DNA of 64,000 nt from Pirellulaceae bacterium (GTDB taxonomy: Bacteria > Planctomycetota > Planctomycetia > Pirellulales > Pirellulaceae), in the NCBI GenBank assembly GCA_018402565.1, contig JAGYIQ010000001.1, positions 868,001 through 932,000 on the forward strand, read 5' to 3'. Shown here piece by piece: positions 51,377 through 61,232 of this stretch (positions within the stretch are counted from its first letter, which is position 1; each line of letters starts with the position of its first letter). A program made the translations under genes and the position numbers. Under the pieces are notes generated by a model. It saw only the letters and a program-made list of their open reading frames with translations, was not told the DNA's origin and ran no database searches.

Positions 51377-54300
51377 TTGTGTGCAAACCCTGATCCGAAC
51401 GATGCCAAGTCCCTCCCCAACGAACCCTCCCGCGGCCCTGTTCCTGCGGCGGCGGGTCCTGCGGTGCCGGATGGTTCGGTGCCGGATGGTTCGGCGGCGG
51501 GTGCTTTGGTCGTGGGCGATTCGGGCATGGGGCCAAGACCGAGGGCAACTGTTGCCGTAGCGAGTGGTTTTTCGACCGCGGCGGCATCGCAGGACGGTGA
51601 TGCCTCGACGACTTTTCCGGGAACGGCCGGGCCGAGATTCTCGCCCGGGTTCCACCTGATCCACAGCCACCGCCTGGAACGGCTGCGCGACGAGTTGACT
51701 CGGTTGATCAAGCAACACCCGTTGCCACCGTTGCAGCCTGAGGTCATTTTGGTCCAGAGCAATGGCATCGCGCAATGGCTCAAGATTTCATTGGCATCTC
51801 GGGCCCACGGCTGCGGGATTGCCGCAGCTCTGGAACTGGCCTTGCCGGCTCGGTTTCAATGGCGGGCGTATCGGGCGGTTTTGGGCAATCTGCCCGAGGA
51901 CTCTCCCTTCGAACGCAGTCATTTGGTCTGGCGGCTGATGCGGCTTTTGGATCGACTGCCCGACCAGCCGGTCTTCCAGTCATTGCAGCGGTTTTTGCAA
52001 GGCGACGTGGCAGCTCGCAAACGCTATCCCTTGGCTCTACGCTTGGCTGGGCTCTACGACCTGTACCAGGTCTACCGAGCCGATTGGTTGTTGTTGTGGG
52101 GGCAGGGCCGAGATCAATTGACGCGAGCGGATCAATCGATGGCCCCGATCCCCAAGGAGCACTTGTGGCAGCCGGCCTTGTGGCGGCTGCTCCGCGACGA
52201 GCTGCCGCCGGAGCAACAAGAGACTAGCCGAGCTCACGTGCATCAGCGTTTCTTAACCTCCATGCAATCTTGGGGCGCGCCTGCCGAGATGCCCGCGGAG
52301 GGCACGTTGACCACAAGTACGTTACCTGCGTCTGCTTTGAGTCGACTGCCGCAACGCGTGCTGGTGTTTGGCATTTCCTCCCTGCCGGGTCAAACCTTGG
52401 AGGTCTTGGCGGAGTTGGGGAAGCTGCTGCCGGTTTATGTGTTCGCACACAGCCCCAGTCGCTCGGTGACTGCTCAGATCACGGCAAACCCCAGCAGTGC
52501 CTTAGGACTTCCGCTCCAGGCCGCAGTGGCATCTAACCAACCGATGGGACATCCTCTGCTGACGGCTTGGGGTCGCCAAGGCCGAGAATACTTGCAGCTG
52601 CTCCACCAGGCACAGCAACGACTGGCACCGGATTTGTCGGCGGAGTCGAGCCATCACTTCGCAGGCAACGGAGAGCCGGACACACTGTTGCAGCAGCTGC
52701 AGTCCGAGATCTTCGAAGACGAGGACACAAAAGCCAAGGTTCGTGCTCCACAGATTTTGGCTGAGCCTGACGGATCGATCGTGTTCCATGTCGCTCACAG
52801 CCCGCAACGGGAAGTGGAGATCCTGCACGACCAACTGTTGGCTGCGTTTGAAGCCGACCGCGGTTTGCATCCACGCGACGTGATGGTCATGGTGCCGGAC
52901 ATTCACACCTACGCACCGCATATCCAAGCCGTCTTTGGGCAAGTCGATCCCCAGGATCCTCGGCATCTCCCCTTTGTTGTCAACGATCAAGATCGCACTC
53001 AGTTTCAAACCATGGTGCTGGCCGTCGATCGCCTGTTGCAACTGGACGACAGTCGTTTGACCGTCAGTCAAGTGATCGATTGGTTGGAGGTACCTGGGTT
53101 TCGAGCGGCCGCCGGGCTGGAGCCCGCTGAACTGCCATTACTGGAGCGTTGGATTGCCGACAGCGGCATTCGCTGGGGCTTGAACGCGGAACATCGTACC
53201 CAATTCGGTGTACCCCACGATTCGCAGCAAAATACGTGGCAATTCGGCCTGGAGCGACTGTTGTTGGGGTATGCGATGGGGGACGGGCCAGCCTGGAATG
53301 GGATCCATCCCTGTGCTCGGGTGGGCGGCATGGAGTCAGCCACGATTGGCAAGCTTGTGCGACTGCTGAATCGATTGCAGCAATGGTGGCAACGCCTGCA
53401 GGTGACGCAACCGCCCGCCCAATGGCACGATTGGCTCAGGCAGTTTCTCCGTGATTTTTTTCTGCCGCAATCGCCGGAGGAGCAATCGCAACTGAGTCAG
53501 TTGGAGTCGGCCCTTGAGACTTGGGTGGTTCACTGTCAAGACGCGAGCTTTGTCGATCCTCTGCCGATCTCCGTTGTCAGGCAACATTGGCTGGATGCCT
53601 TGCGTGAGCCCCATCTGAGCCAGCGGTTCTTGGGCGGTTCGATCAATTTCGCCACCCTGATGCCGATGCGGGCTATCCCCTTCAAGTGGATTTGCCTATT
53701 GGGCATGAACGACGCCGACTTCCCGCGTCAGCAACCGGTCAATGAGTTCGATCTGACGAATCAACGTGGGCAATACCGACCGGGGGACCGCAGCCGTGGT
53801 GATGACGATCGTTACCTGTTCCTGGAAGCGATCCTGTCAGCCCGTCAAACGTTGTACATCAGCTGGGTGGGACGCAGCATTCGAGACAACTCGTCCCGAC
53901 CGCCGTCCGTGCTCGTGGGGCAGTTGCGAGATCACTTGGCCGCCGGCTGGCGATTGGCGGACAGTCCCGCGGCTACTGTGGCGACCGGTCGACAGTTTAT
54001 CGATCGGTTGACCAAGTACCATCCGCTGCAGCCGTTCAGTCGAGATTATTTCGCGGGTCTACCGGGTTTGTTTACTTTCGCAGATCGCTGGCGGACGGTC
54101 CAGGCAGCGTCGGTGGCGATGTCGGACAGTCTTCCGTCCGCATCCCCCCATCGTCCGTGGCAGGCCCACCAATCGTTGACGTTGGCCGAACTTGGTGATT
54201 TCTTGCGGAGCCCGGTCGAGAGTTTTTTTGCTCAAGTCATGCAAGTCAAAATGTGGGAAACGTCCGCTGTCGATTTGGACAACGAGCCGTTTTCGCCCTC

Positions 54301-55165
54301 GGGTTTGGATCGCTGGAGTTTTAATACAGCGGTCTTGGAGCCCGTGGCGGCCCGTCTGCGGGAGGATTCCAAACGTGACCTCGACTTGCTGTTGGATGCT
54401 GCGCTGGAGCAAGTCAGGGGCTCGGGCAGTCTCCCGCATCCGCCGTTCGCTCAATGGGTACAGCAGTCGCTCCGCACACGATTGCGTCAACAATTACTGG
54501 ATTATCAACGGGAGTTGCAATCTTTAGCTTCTATGACTTTGCCTCCCATTCGCCTGGCCATTCGCCCCACAACCAGCCCGGGCGATTTATTGTTGGAGGA
54601 CAGTCTGGATAGCATATTTCGTGACCAGGCATCACCCCACAAGCTGCGACGCCTTGTGCTCCTAGCGAGTGACTTGCGGGCTGGATCGAGGTTCAATTTT
54701 CCGCAGTGGATTCGGCTGTGGCCGCAGCACCTGGCCCTGTGTACCTTGGCGGGGGCCGAGGCCGAGACACTGGTATTGCACAGCGGGCAACCGCCACTTC
54801 TGCTGCCGGGCGTGGAGCGGGATGCCGCTGAACGACAACTGATCGATCTGCTGCATGCCTTTGCCCAGGGAATGCAGCAGCCACTTCCAGTCGCCTGTCA
54901 GACCGCGTTTGTCAGTTTGCTGGATCGTGAAGCGTCGCAACCCAGCGATTCGGGAAAAGCCGCTTTTGCATACAACGGTGGAGATTATTTGGCGGGCGAT
55001 GTCACGCGGTCCCCCCTGCTGGCTCGTTGCTGGCCTACCTTCGACGATCTGAACCGGCGAGATCTTGCGCCGAACTTCGACGACTCGGTCCGACGTTTGT
55101 ACGCTCCCGTTTTGGATTATTTATGCCAATTTTGTCCCACCGCCGAATTGGGAGACGCTTCATGA
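51377..55165 (+). CDS. recC: Exodeoxyribonuclease V subunit gamma (RecC)
   Basis: 1262 residues as the longest frame, from a TTG with no good Shine-Dalgarno. The first 90 residues are low-complexity (VPDGSVPDGSAAG, encoded by a 15-bp repeat) and family homology begins only at 'FHLIHSHRLERLRDELTRLI'. The true start is therefore uncertain and may be internal. Further RecC-type regions are 'ILVQSNGIAQWLKISLASRAHGCGIAA', 'LPEDSPFERSHLVWRLM', 'HRLRQVEILHDQLLAAFEADRGLHPRDVMVMVPDIHTYAP'-like text, 'VNDQDRTQFQ' and 'FKWICLLGMNDADFPRQQ'. RecC recognises Chi and splits strands within the RecBCD helicase-nuclease. It is the first gene of a recC-recB-recD operon. Confidence 0.92.
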   Translation: MCANPDPNDAKSLPNEPSRGPVPAAAGPAVPDGSVPDGSAAGALVVGDSGMGPRPRATVAVASGFSTAAASQDGDASTTFPGTAGPRFSPGFHLIHSHRLERLRDELTRLIKQHPLPPLQPEVILVQSNGIAQWLKISLASRAHGCGIAAALELALPARFQWRAYRAVLGNLPEDSPFERSHLVWRLMRLLDRLPDQPVFQSLQRFLQGDVAARKRYPLALRLAGLYDLYQVYRADWLLLWGQGRDQLTRADQSMAPIPKEHLWQPALWRLLRDELPPEQQETSRAHVHQRFLTSMQSWGAPAEMPAEGTLTTSTLPASALSRLPQRVLVFGISSLPGQTLEVLAELGKLLPVYVFAHSPSRSVTAQITANPSSALGLPLQAAVASNQPMGHPLLTAWGRQGREYLQLLHQAQQRLAPDLSAESSHHFAGNGEPDTLLQQLQSEIFEDEDTKAKVRAPQILAEPDGSIVFHVAHSPQREVEILHDQLLAAFEADRGLHPRDVMVMVPDIHTYAPHIQAVFGQVDPQDPRHLPFVVNDQDRTQFQTMVLAVDRLLQLDDSRLTVSQVIDWLEVPGFRAAAGLEPAELPLLERWIADSGIRWGLNAEHRTQFGVPHDSQQNTWQFGLERLLLGYAMGDGPAWNGIHPCARVGGMESATIGKLVRLLNRLQQWWQRLQVTQPPAQWHDWLRQFLRDFFLPQSPEEQSQLSQLESALETWVVHCQDASFVDPLPISVVRQHWLDALREPHLSQRFLGGSINFATLMPMRAIPFKWICLLGMNDADFPRQQPVNEFDLTNQRGQYRPGDRSRGDDDRYLFLEAILSARQTLYISWVGRSIRDNSSRPPSVLVGQLRDHLAAGWRLADSPAATVATGRQFIDRLTKYHPLQPFSRDYFAGLPGLFTFADRWRTVQAASVAMSDSLPSASPHRPWQAHQSLTLAELGDFLRSPVESFFAQVMQVKMWETSAVDLDNEPFSPSGLDRWSFNTAVLEPVAARLREDSKRDLDLLLDAALEQVRGSGSLPHPPFAQWVQQSLRTRLRQQLLDYQRELQSLASMTLPPIRLAIRPTTSPGDLLLEDSLDSIFRDQASPHKLRRLVLLASDLRAGSRFNFPQWIRLWPQHLALCTLAGAEAETLVLHSGQPPLLLPGVERDAAERQLIDLLHAFAQGMQQPLPVACQTAFVSLLDREASQPSDSGKAAFAYNGGDYLAGDVTRSPLLARCWPTFDDLNRRDLAPNFDDSVRRLYAPVLDYLCQFCPTAELGDAS

Positions 55166-55251
55166 TGATCATCAATGGCGTGGATTCGGACACGCCGAGG
55201 ACCAACCTTTGCGAGTCAGTGTTCGGCCACCCTTGCTGTGAGTTGTGATTT

Positions 55252-58200
55252 ATGTTGGATTTTCGTACCTTTCCGCTGCTCGGCAGTCGTTTGATTGAAG
55301 CCAGCGCCGGCACCGGGAAGACCTACACGATCGCCATGCTGTACGTGAGATATGTCTTGGGGCATGGCCAAGCAGCGGCTTATCCGCGCCGTCTCTCCCC
55401 CAGCGAAATTTTAGTGGTGACGTTCACGGATGCCGCCAGTCAAGAGTTGCGGGACCGAATTCGGCAACGCTTGGCCGAAGCTGCTCGGTGGTTCGCGCAA
55501 CCGGAATGGGCCGATACCCATGATCCGCTGTTTCAGATTTTGTCGGATTACGATGCAGACCAACGACAGCAAGCGGCTGAGGTCTTGGAACGTGCCGCCG
55601 AGACGATGGACGAAGCGGCGGTCTCCACCATCCATGGCTGGTGTTATCGGATGCTGCGGGAGCATGCGTTCGCCAGCAACTTGGTCTTCAACCAACAACT
55701 CAATGCCAACCCCAGCGATGTCTTGGCCGAGTGCGTGGAGGATTATTGGCGGCAACACTTTTACCCATTCGCCGATCGCCCTGCCCTGGCTGCCGTACTG
55801 GATCGATGGTGGAGGTCGCCAGTCGCGTTGCGGCAGACCCTGCATGGCTTGATCGGCAAAAACGAATTTCGTCCCGTGCTGCAAGGGCAATCGATCGCAG
55901 CTCCGACGGACTTGGGCCCGCTCTTGGAGCAGGCCATCGTCGAACAAGAGGAACTGGACCGTCAGCTCGTGGCGGCCGAGACCGCTCGGCAGGAAGCTCA
56001 GTTGGTGATCCGCGATCATTGGCCCGAGGTCGCTCGATTGTTGACACAGGCCGAACTCAACGCCACCAGTTACCATAAAGGGGCAACCCGCGACAAGTTG
56101 TTGAACACCGTGCGTCAATGGGCAGACGGAAGAACCTTGAAAGACGGAGACCTTGGCAAGATTCGACTGTTGGGAACGGGTTCGTTCAAGCTGAAGAAGA
56201 ATGCAGCTGAACCTGTGCATGCGGCGTTTGACGCCATCGCTCGCTGGAGTGAATTGTGGGTCGAACCCACTGCCGACGAGAACTTGGCTTGTCGAACGGC
56301 CGTGCTCTTGCATGCTCGGCAATGGGTGGTCGATGCCCTGGAGCAGCGGATGCGCGCCCGAGGTGAATTGAGCTATGACGACATGTTGCGTCGCTTGCAC
56401 GCCGCCTTGCATGGACCGGAGGGAGATCGCTTGGCCGCTGCGATCCGCCATAAGTACCCGGCGGCCATGATCGACGAGTTCCAAGACACCGACGCGATTC
56501 AATACGCGATCTTCAATCGGATTTATCGCATTGGCGACAACGACCCGCAAACCAGCTTCATCATGATTGGCGATCCCAAGCAGGCCATCTATGCCTTTCG
56601 CGGCGCCGACATTTACACCTACTTGCAGGCCAAGCGAGACTGCGATAGCCGCTGCGAGACCTTGGACACCAATCACCGCAGCACGGTTGGCATGGTGCAA
56701 GCGGTCAATCATTTGTTCACACATGCCGAACAGCACGATGGTGGTGCATTTCGCTTCCGACAGCCGTCTCTCGGAGACCCCATACCTTATCAACCGGTTG
56801 AGGCGCGCGGCCGAAATGAGGTGTTAGAAATTGCCGGGCAACCGGTGGTACCGCTGCAGTTCTGGTACCTGCCCGGACTGAACGAGAACGGTGTGACCGG
56901 CCCGGGCAGCTACCGACGTCAGATGGCGGACGCCTCGGCCAGCCAGATTGTGCAGTGGTTGGAGATGGCACGTGATGATCTGGCGGGGTTCCGCACCAGC
57001 CAGGGTTTCCGTCGACTGCAACCGCGTGACATTGCTATTCTAGTGCGGACGGGCAGTGAAGCAGCTGAGATTCGTCAATCCCTGCAGCATCGTGGCGTCA
57101 ACAGCGTGTATCTTTCCGACAAGGATTCGGTCTTTGAGACGTCGGAAGCTCGTGATCTGCAGCGTTGGCTCTTGGCAGTGGCTAACCCCAACGATGAACG
57201 CTTGCTGAAAGCAGCTTTGGCCACGGGGGCATTGCGGCTGCCGTTGCCGCGTTTGCGTGAACTGTTCGAGCAAGAGGAGCAATGGGAAGAGACGGTCGAG
57301 CGATTCCGGCGCTATCAAAAGTTATGGCAATCGCAAGGTGTGTTGCCCATGCTGCGAGCCTTGTTATGGGATTTTGACACGCCCGAACGCTGCTTGGCCG
57401 AACCTCAAGGCGAGCGATCTTTGACGAATTTGCTGCACCTGTCCGAGTGGCTGCAGCAGACCAGTGGCTCGGTCGATGGCGAACTGGCGTTGATTCGACG
57501 ATTGGCGCAACAAATCGATCATCCGACGGAGGAACAGATTCTCCGATTGGAGAGCGATGCGGATTTGATCAAGGTAGTGACCATCCACAAATCCAAAGGG
57601 CTAGAATATCCCTTGGTTTTGCTACCCTTTATCTGCACCTTCCGAGACAATGCGCGGCAGTCGTTTGTCGACTTCCATCGGTGGAGTCCTGAAGGTGGGC
57701 ACTATCCGCTGTGGACCGAGTTGGCTGGCCAACGGAAGCTGGCGGAGGAGTCGTACCTACAAGCGGACGAGGAACGACTGAACGAGGACCTGCGTTTGCT
57801 GTACGTCGCTTTGACGCGGGCTCAGCATGGCCTCTGGCTCGGTGTCACACCCCTGGGTGGGATGGCCCAAAGTCGAGCGCATCAGTTGAATCGGTCGGCG
57901 GTGGGACAGTTATTGTTTGGGCAAACGGCAGTGGCAGCTGCTGACGTGCCGCGCGCGATCCAGGCGATCTTGGAGCCTTGCAACTCGATCGCGTTTGGAG
58001 CCGTACCGGCGATCGAGCGCCATCGCATCACGCCGCCGCGGGATACCCAACTGGGTCCGGCTCGTGTGGCCACTCGTCGGGAGCAACCGCGTTGGTGGAT
58101 CGCCAGCTACTCGGCGTTGCGGACCAAGCAGGAGGCGGCGCCGGAGTTGGCTCGCGACGAGCAAGCGGCCGAGGAGCCCTGGTCAGCCGAGCCAGGGGAG

Positions 58201-59079
58201 CGGGGGCAAACGGAACTGGGAGTGACGGAGTCCAGCGTCTCAGCGATGGTATTGTCGGCGGGCAGTCCAGGCACAACGTCCGAATCTCCCACAGAGCTTG
58301 ACTCTCGTCCGTTGGAGAGCATGCATTCCTTTCCACGTGGTCCACATGCGGGTACGTTCTTGCATGGCATCCTGGAGTGGGTGACGGAGCGAGGATTTGA
58401 TCGCGTCGCGCAGGATCCCATGCTGCGGCAAAACTACTTGCAACGAATCGCGCGCTCCAGTGGTTGGAGCCCGTGGGTCGAGGTGCTGGATCTGTGGCTG
58501 AGTCGGCTGCTCGACACCAACCTGCCGATCGGGTCCAACCCAGCGGAGATCGGTCTGCGACTGGCGGATGTCTCGGCTGCCCAGTCATGCGCCGAGTTGG
58601 AGTTCTGGTTCGAGGTCAATCGCGTCGCCACCGACCAATTGGATCGTCTGGTGATTCCCCAGACGTTACAAGGGCGGAAACGTCCAGCGTTGGAGAGAAA
58701 CTCACTGAACGGCTTGTTGAAAGGGTTCATTGACTTGGTGTTCGTGCATCGTGAGCGCTATTACATTTTGGACTGGAAGTCCAACTACCTGGGTATCGAT
58801 GCTCAAGCTTACGATCTCGAATCGTTGCGTGAGGCCATTGCGGAGAAACGTTACGACTTGCAGTACGTGCTGTATCTTTTGGCGCTGCATCGGCACCTGC
58901 AAGATCGCCTGCCGGGTTATCGTTATGAGACACACGTCGGGGGTGCCGCGTACGTGTTTCTGCGGGGCGTGGAGCATCCGACGACCTGCGGTGTTCATTT
59001 TGAGTTGCCACCGGCCAGCCTGATTCATGCGTTGGACGAATTGTTTATCGGCGCCAAGCGACCGGAGTTACACGCATGA
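55252..59079 (+). CDS. recB: Exodeoxyribonuclease V subunit beta (RecB)
   Basis: 1275 residues. UvrD/Rep-type helicase motifs are present: Walker A 'IEASAGTGKTYTIAML' (about 16-31), 'ILVVTFTDAASQELRDRIR', motif II 'AMIDEFQDTDAIQYAIF' (about 405), 'MIGDPKQAIYAFRGADI', 'LDTNHRST' and 'VVTIHKSKGLEYPLVLLPF'. The C-terminal RecB nuclease domain has 'GLLKGFIDLVFVHRERYYILDWKSNYLG' (Asp about 1160, DWKSN about 1174) and 'YDLQYVLYLLALHRHL' (Gln about 1204), so both activities look intact. The stop overlaps the recD start by 4 bp (ATGA). Confidence 0.95.
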   Translation: MLDFRTFPLLGSRLIEASAGTGKTYTIAMLYVRYVLGHGQAAAYPRRLSPSEILVVTFTDAASQELRDRIRQRLAEAARWFAQPEWADTHDPLFQILSDYDADQRQQAAEVLERAAETMDEAAVSTIHGWCYRMLREHAFASNLVFNQQLNANPSDVLAECVEDYWRQHFYPFADRPALAAVLDRWWRSPVALRQTLHGLIGKNEFRPVLQGQSIAAPTDLGPLLEQAIVEQEELDRQLVAAETARQEAQLVIRDHWPEVARLLTQAELNATSYHKGATRDKLLNTVRQWADGRTLKDGDLGKIRLLGTGSFKLKKNAAEPVHAAFDAIARWSELWVEPTADENLACRTAVLLHARQWVVDALEQRMRARGELSYDDMLRRLHAALHGPEGDRLAAAIRHKYPAAMIDEFQDTDAIQYAIFNRIYRIGDNDPQTSFIMIGDPKQAIYAFRGADIYTYLQAKRDCDSRCETLDTNHRSTVGMVQAVNHLFTHAEQHDGGAFRFRQPSLGDPIPYQPVEARGRNEVLEIAGQPVVPLQFWYLPGLNENGVTGPGSYRRQMADASASQIVQWLEMARDDLAGFRTSQGFRRLQPRDIAILVRTGSEAAEIRQSLQHRGVNSVYLSDKDSVFETSEARDLQRWLLAVANPNDERLLKAALATGALRLPLPRLRELFEQEEQWEETVERFRRYQKLWQSQGVLPMLRALLWDFDTPERCLAEPQGERSLTNLLHLSEWLQQTSGSVDGELALIRRLAQQIDHPTEEQILRLESDADLIKVVTIHKSKGLEYPLVLLPFICTFRDNARQSFVDFHRWSPEGGHYPLWTELAGQRKLAEESYLQADEERLNEDLRLLYVALTRAQHGLWLGVTPLGGMAQSRAHQLNRSAVGQLLFGQTAVAAADVPRAIQAILEPCNSIAFGAVPAIERHRITPPRDTQLGPARVATRREQPRWWIASYSALRTKQEAAPELARDEQAAEEPWSAEPGERGQTELGVTESSVSAMVLSAGSPGTTSESPTELDSRPLESMHSFPRGPHAGTFLHGILEWVTERGFDRVAQDPMLRQNYLQRIARSSGWSPWVEVLDLWLSRLLDTNLPIGSNPAEIGLRLADVSAAQSCAELEFWFEVNRVATDQLDRLVIPQTLQGRKRPALERNSLNGLLKGFIDLVFVHRERYYILDWKSNYLGIDAQAYDLESLREAIAEKRYDLQYVLYLLALHRHLQDRLPGYRYETHVGGAAYVFLRGVEHPTTCGVHFELPPASLIHALDELFIGAKRPELHA

Positions 59080-61232
59080 ACCCCTTGAAGTGCATGGATG
59101 TTCCCGCCATCCTGGATCTGATCGCGATGTGGCGGCAACAAGAATGGATCCGTCCGTTGGATGAAGCCTTGGCTCAGTTCCTCTGGAGTGAAGCCCAGCG
59201 GACGCGTCAGGAATGCCCGCCGGCTTTGTTGTTGGCAGCCGTTTTGACAAGCCATCAGGTTGGACGCGGGCATGTATGCTTGGATTTGATGGCCGTGCTG
59301 CGGGCTCCAGATGTAGTGCTGGCGATTCCACCGGATGACGAGCCACTAGCCGTTGGTTCGATGCTTCCATCCGAATTGTTGGCGGGTTGGACGCTGGCAA
59401 CCTGGCAGCAATCACTTGACCAACCGTGGGTTGTGGCATTGTCGGGTGATCGGCCGTTGATTTTGCAAGGCGACTTGTTGTACCTGCGCCGCTATTGGGA
59501 CTACGAGCAACAAATTATTGGGGGTATTGAGCGACGGCTGGCCCAGTCGCCCGAACTCAATGAGCAACGCTTGATCGGGACGCTGGACAAGTTATTCGAT
59601 TCGGCACCTCCCCGCGGTAGCATCGATTGGCAAAAAGTGGCCTGCGCTTTGGCGGCTCGAGAACGGTTTGCCGTGTTGACCGGTGGGCCCGGCACCGGCA
59701 AGACAACCACTGTCGTGAAATTGCTGGCCACCTTGCAGACACAAGTGCTAGAGGCCGGCCACCGTCCCTTGACCATTCGGTTGGCGGCACCGACCGGTAA
59801 AGCCGCAGCCCGCTTAAACGATTCCATTCGTCGGCAAACGGATCGGTTTCGCGATTGGTTCGGGGCAGATCTGGGCGGACGATTGATTGAATCGGTAGTA
59901 GCCGAGAAGGTCAGCACCGTCCATCGACTGTTGGGCACTTTGCCCGATGGCCAGGGCTTTCGGCATCATCGTTGGAACCGGTTGGACGTTGATGTCGTGG
60001 TGGTCGATGAGGCCTCGATGGTGGATGTTCAGTTGATGGCCAGCTTATTTGCCGCCCTGCCGGAGCAAGCTCGCTTGATTCTGCTAGGGGATAAAGACCA
60101 ATTGGCATCGGTCGAAGCCGGAGCCGTACTGAGTCAATTATGTGCGCGAGCGGAGATGGGTGGCTATTGGCCCAGTACCAGCGAGTGGTTGGAACGCGTG
60201 ACCCATATCAAACTGCCCGCGGCGTTTATGGCGTCTGATCCATCTGATCCATCTGATCCATCTGACCCCAAGGCGGGCCCGCCACCCGTCTCCGATCGGT
60301 TACCGGGCTTCTCGGAGGCCCCCGTTTCAACGGGTCGGCAGCGATTGGATCAAGCGATTACCATGTTGCGACATAGTCATCGCTTCACGGCCTCATCCGG
60401 GATCGGACAATTGGCTCGTGCGGTCAACGAGGGAGACGTCGCGAAGGCTTGGGTGTGTCTGCAGCCGAACGCCAGGGACGACTTGCAGTGGCATAGAGTC
60501 GATCGGCCGCAGTCTCCGCCGCTGGTCCAGATCTTACTATCAGGATATCGTCCATTTTTGGAATGGATCGCAGCGGGCCCTCAGGGTACGGAACCTCAAG
60601 CGTTGGATCAGTGGGCCCGAGAGGTGTTGCAGCGACAAGCGACTTTCCAATTGTTGTGCGCGGTGCGACGCGGCATGTGGGGGCTGCAGGGCTTGAACGA
60701 TTTGGCGGTGGCGGTTCTCAAACGAGCTGATCTGCTGACGGGTACCTCCACCTGGTATCCGGGACGTCCCGTCATGGTAACTCGAAACGACTACGCGCTC
60801 CGACTGATGAACGGAGATATCGGCATCACCCTGCCAGTCCCGGCTGCGGACGGCTCGCCAGCAGGCGGGATGGGGACGGGAGCTGAATCGCTCCGTGTCG
60901 TTTTTCCCGATAGCGAGAGCGAGTCGGGGCTCCGCTGGATCCTGCCCACACGACTGGGGAACGTGGAAACGGTCTTCGCCATGACCGTCCACAAATCGCA
61001 AGGTTCGGAGTTCCAACGTGTGGCCTTGGTATTGCCGGATCATCCCAGTCCAATTCTGACTCGTGAACTGGTCTATACCGGCATCACTCGCGCGGTCGAG
61101 CACTTTACCCTAGTGGGCAGTCGCCCCGAGGTGTTGGATGCCGCCATCCGCCAGAAGATCCAACGCACGAGCGGCCCATTGGCCAGCGGTGCTATCTCGA
61201 ACTCGGCTACAGGCGTCGGAGCAGATTGCTGA
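59076..61232 (+). CDS. recD: Exodeoxyribonuclease V subunit alpha (RecD)
   Basis: 718 residues, with the start overlapping the recB stop. Walker A 'VLTGGPGTGKTTTVVKLL' (about 200-216), 'LAAPTGKAAARLNDSI', 'STVHRLLGTLPDGQGFRHH', Walker B 'VVVVDEASMVDVQLMASLF', 'LILLGDKDQLASVEAGAVL' and the C-terminal 'FAMTVHKSQGSEFQRVALVLP' are complete superfamily 1B helicase motifs. A linker of four SDP tripeptides (encoded by a 9-bp tandem repeat) lies at about residue 387-398. The 3' end overlaps the convergent VWA gene by 26 bp. Confidence 0.94.
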   Translation: MNPLKCMDVPAILDLIAMWRQQEWIRPLDEALAQFLWSEAQRTRQECPPALLLAAVLTSHQVGRGHVCLDLMAVLRAPDVVLAIPPDDEPLAVGSMLPSELLAGWTLATWQQSLDQPWVVALSGDRPLILQGDLLYLRRYWDYEQQIIGGIERRLAQSPELNEQRLIGTLDKLFDSAPPRGSIDWQKVACALAARERFAVLTGGPGTGKTTTVVKLLATLQTQVLEAGHRPLTIRLAAPTGKAAARLNDSIRRQTDRFRDWFGADLGGRLIESVVAEKVSTVHRLLGTLPDGQGFRHHRWNRLDVDVVVVDEASMVDVQLMASLFAALPEQARLILLGDKDQLASVEAGAVLSQLCARAEMGGYWPSTSEWLERVTHIKLPAAFMASDPSDPSDPSDPKAGPPPVSDRLPGFSEAPVSTGRQRLDQAITMLRHSHRFTASSGIGQLARAVNEGDVAKAWVCLQPNARDDLQWHRVDRPQSPPLVQILLSGYRPFLEWIAAGPQGTEPQALDQWAREVLQRQATFQLLCAVRRGMWGLQGLNDLAVAVLKRADLLTGTSTWYPGRPVMVTRNDYALRLMNGDIGITLPVPAADGSPAGGMGTGAESLRVVFPDSESESGLRWILPTRLGNVETVFAMTVHKSQGSEFQRVALVLPDHPSPILTRELVYTGITRAVEHFTLVGSRPEVLDAAIRQKIQRTSGPLASGAISNSATGVGADC
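60234..60269 (+). repeat. 9-bp tandem repeat in recD, four copies
   Basis: TCTGATCCA repeated four times, the last with one change, encoding (Ser-Asp-Pro)4 in a surface linker of RecD between 'KLPAAFMA' and 'KAGPPPVSDRLPG'. Confidence 0.9.

Noticed and set aside
55411..56793. Minus-strand ORF of 460 codons inside recB
   Set aside because: Antisense of the helicase region; no independent evidence.
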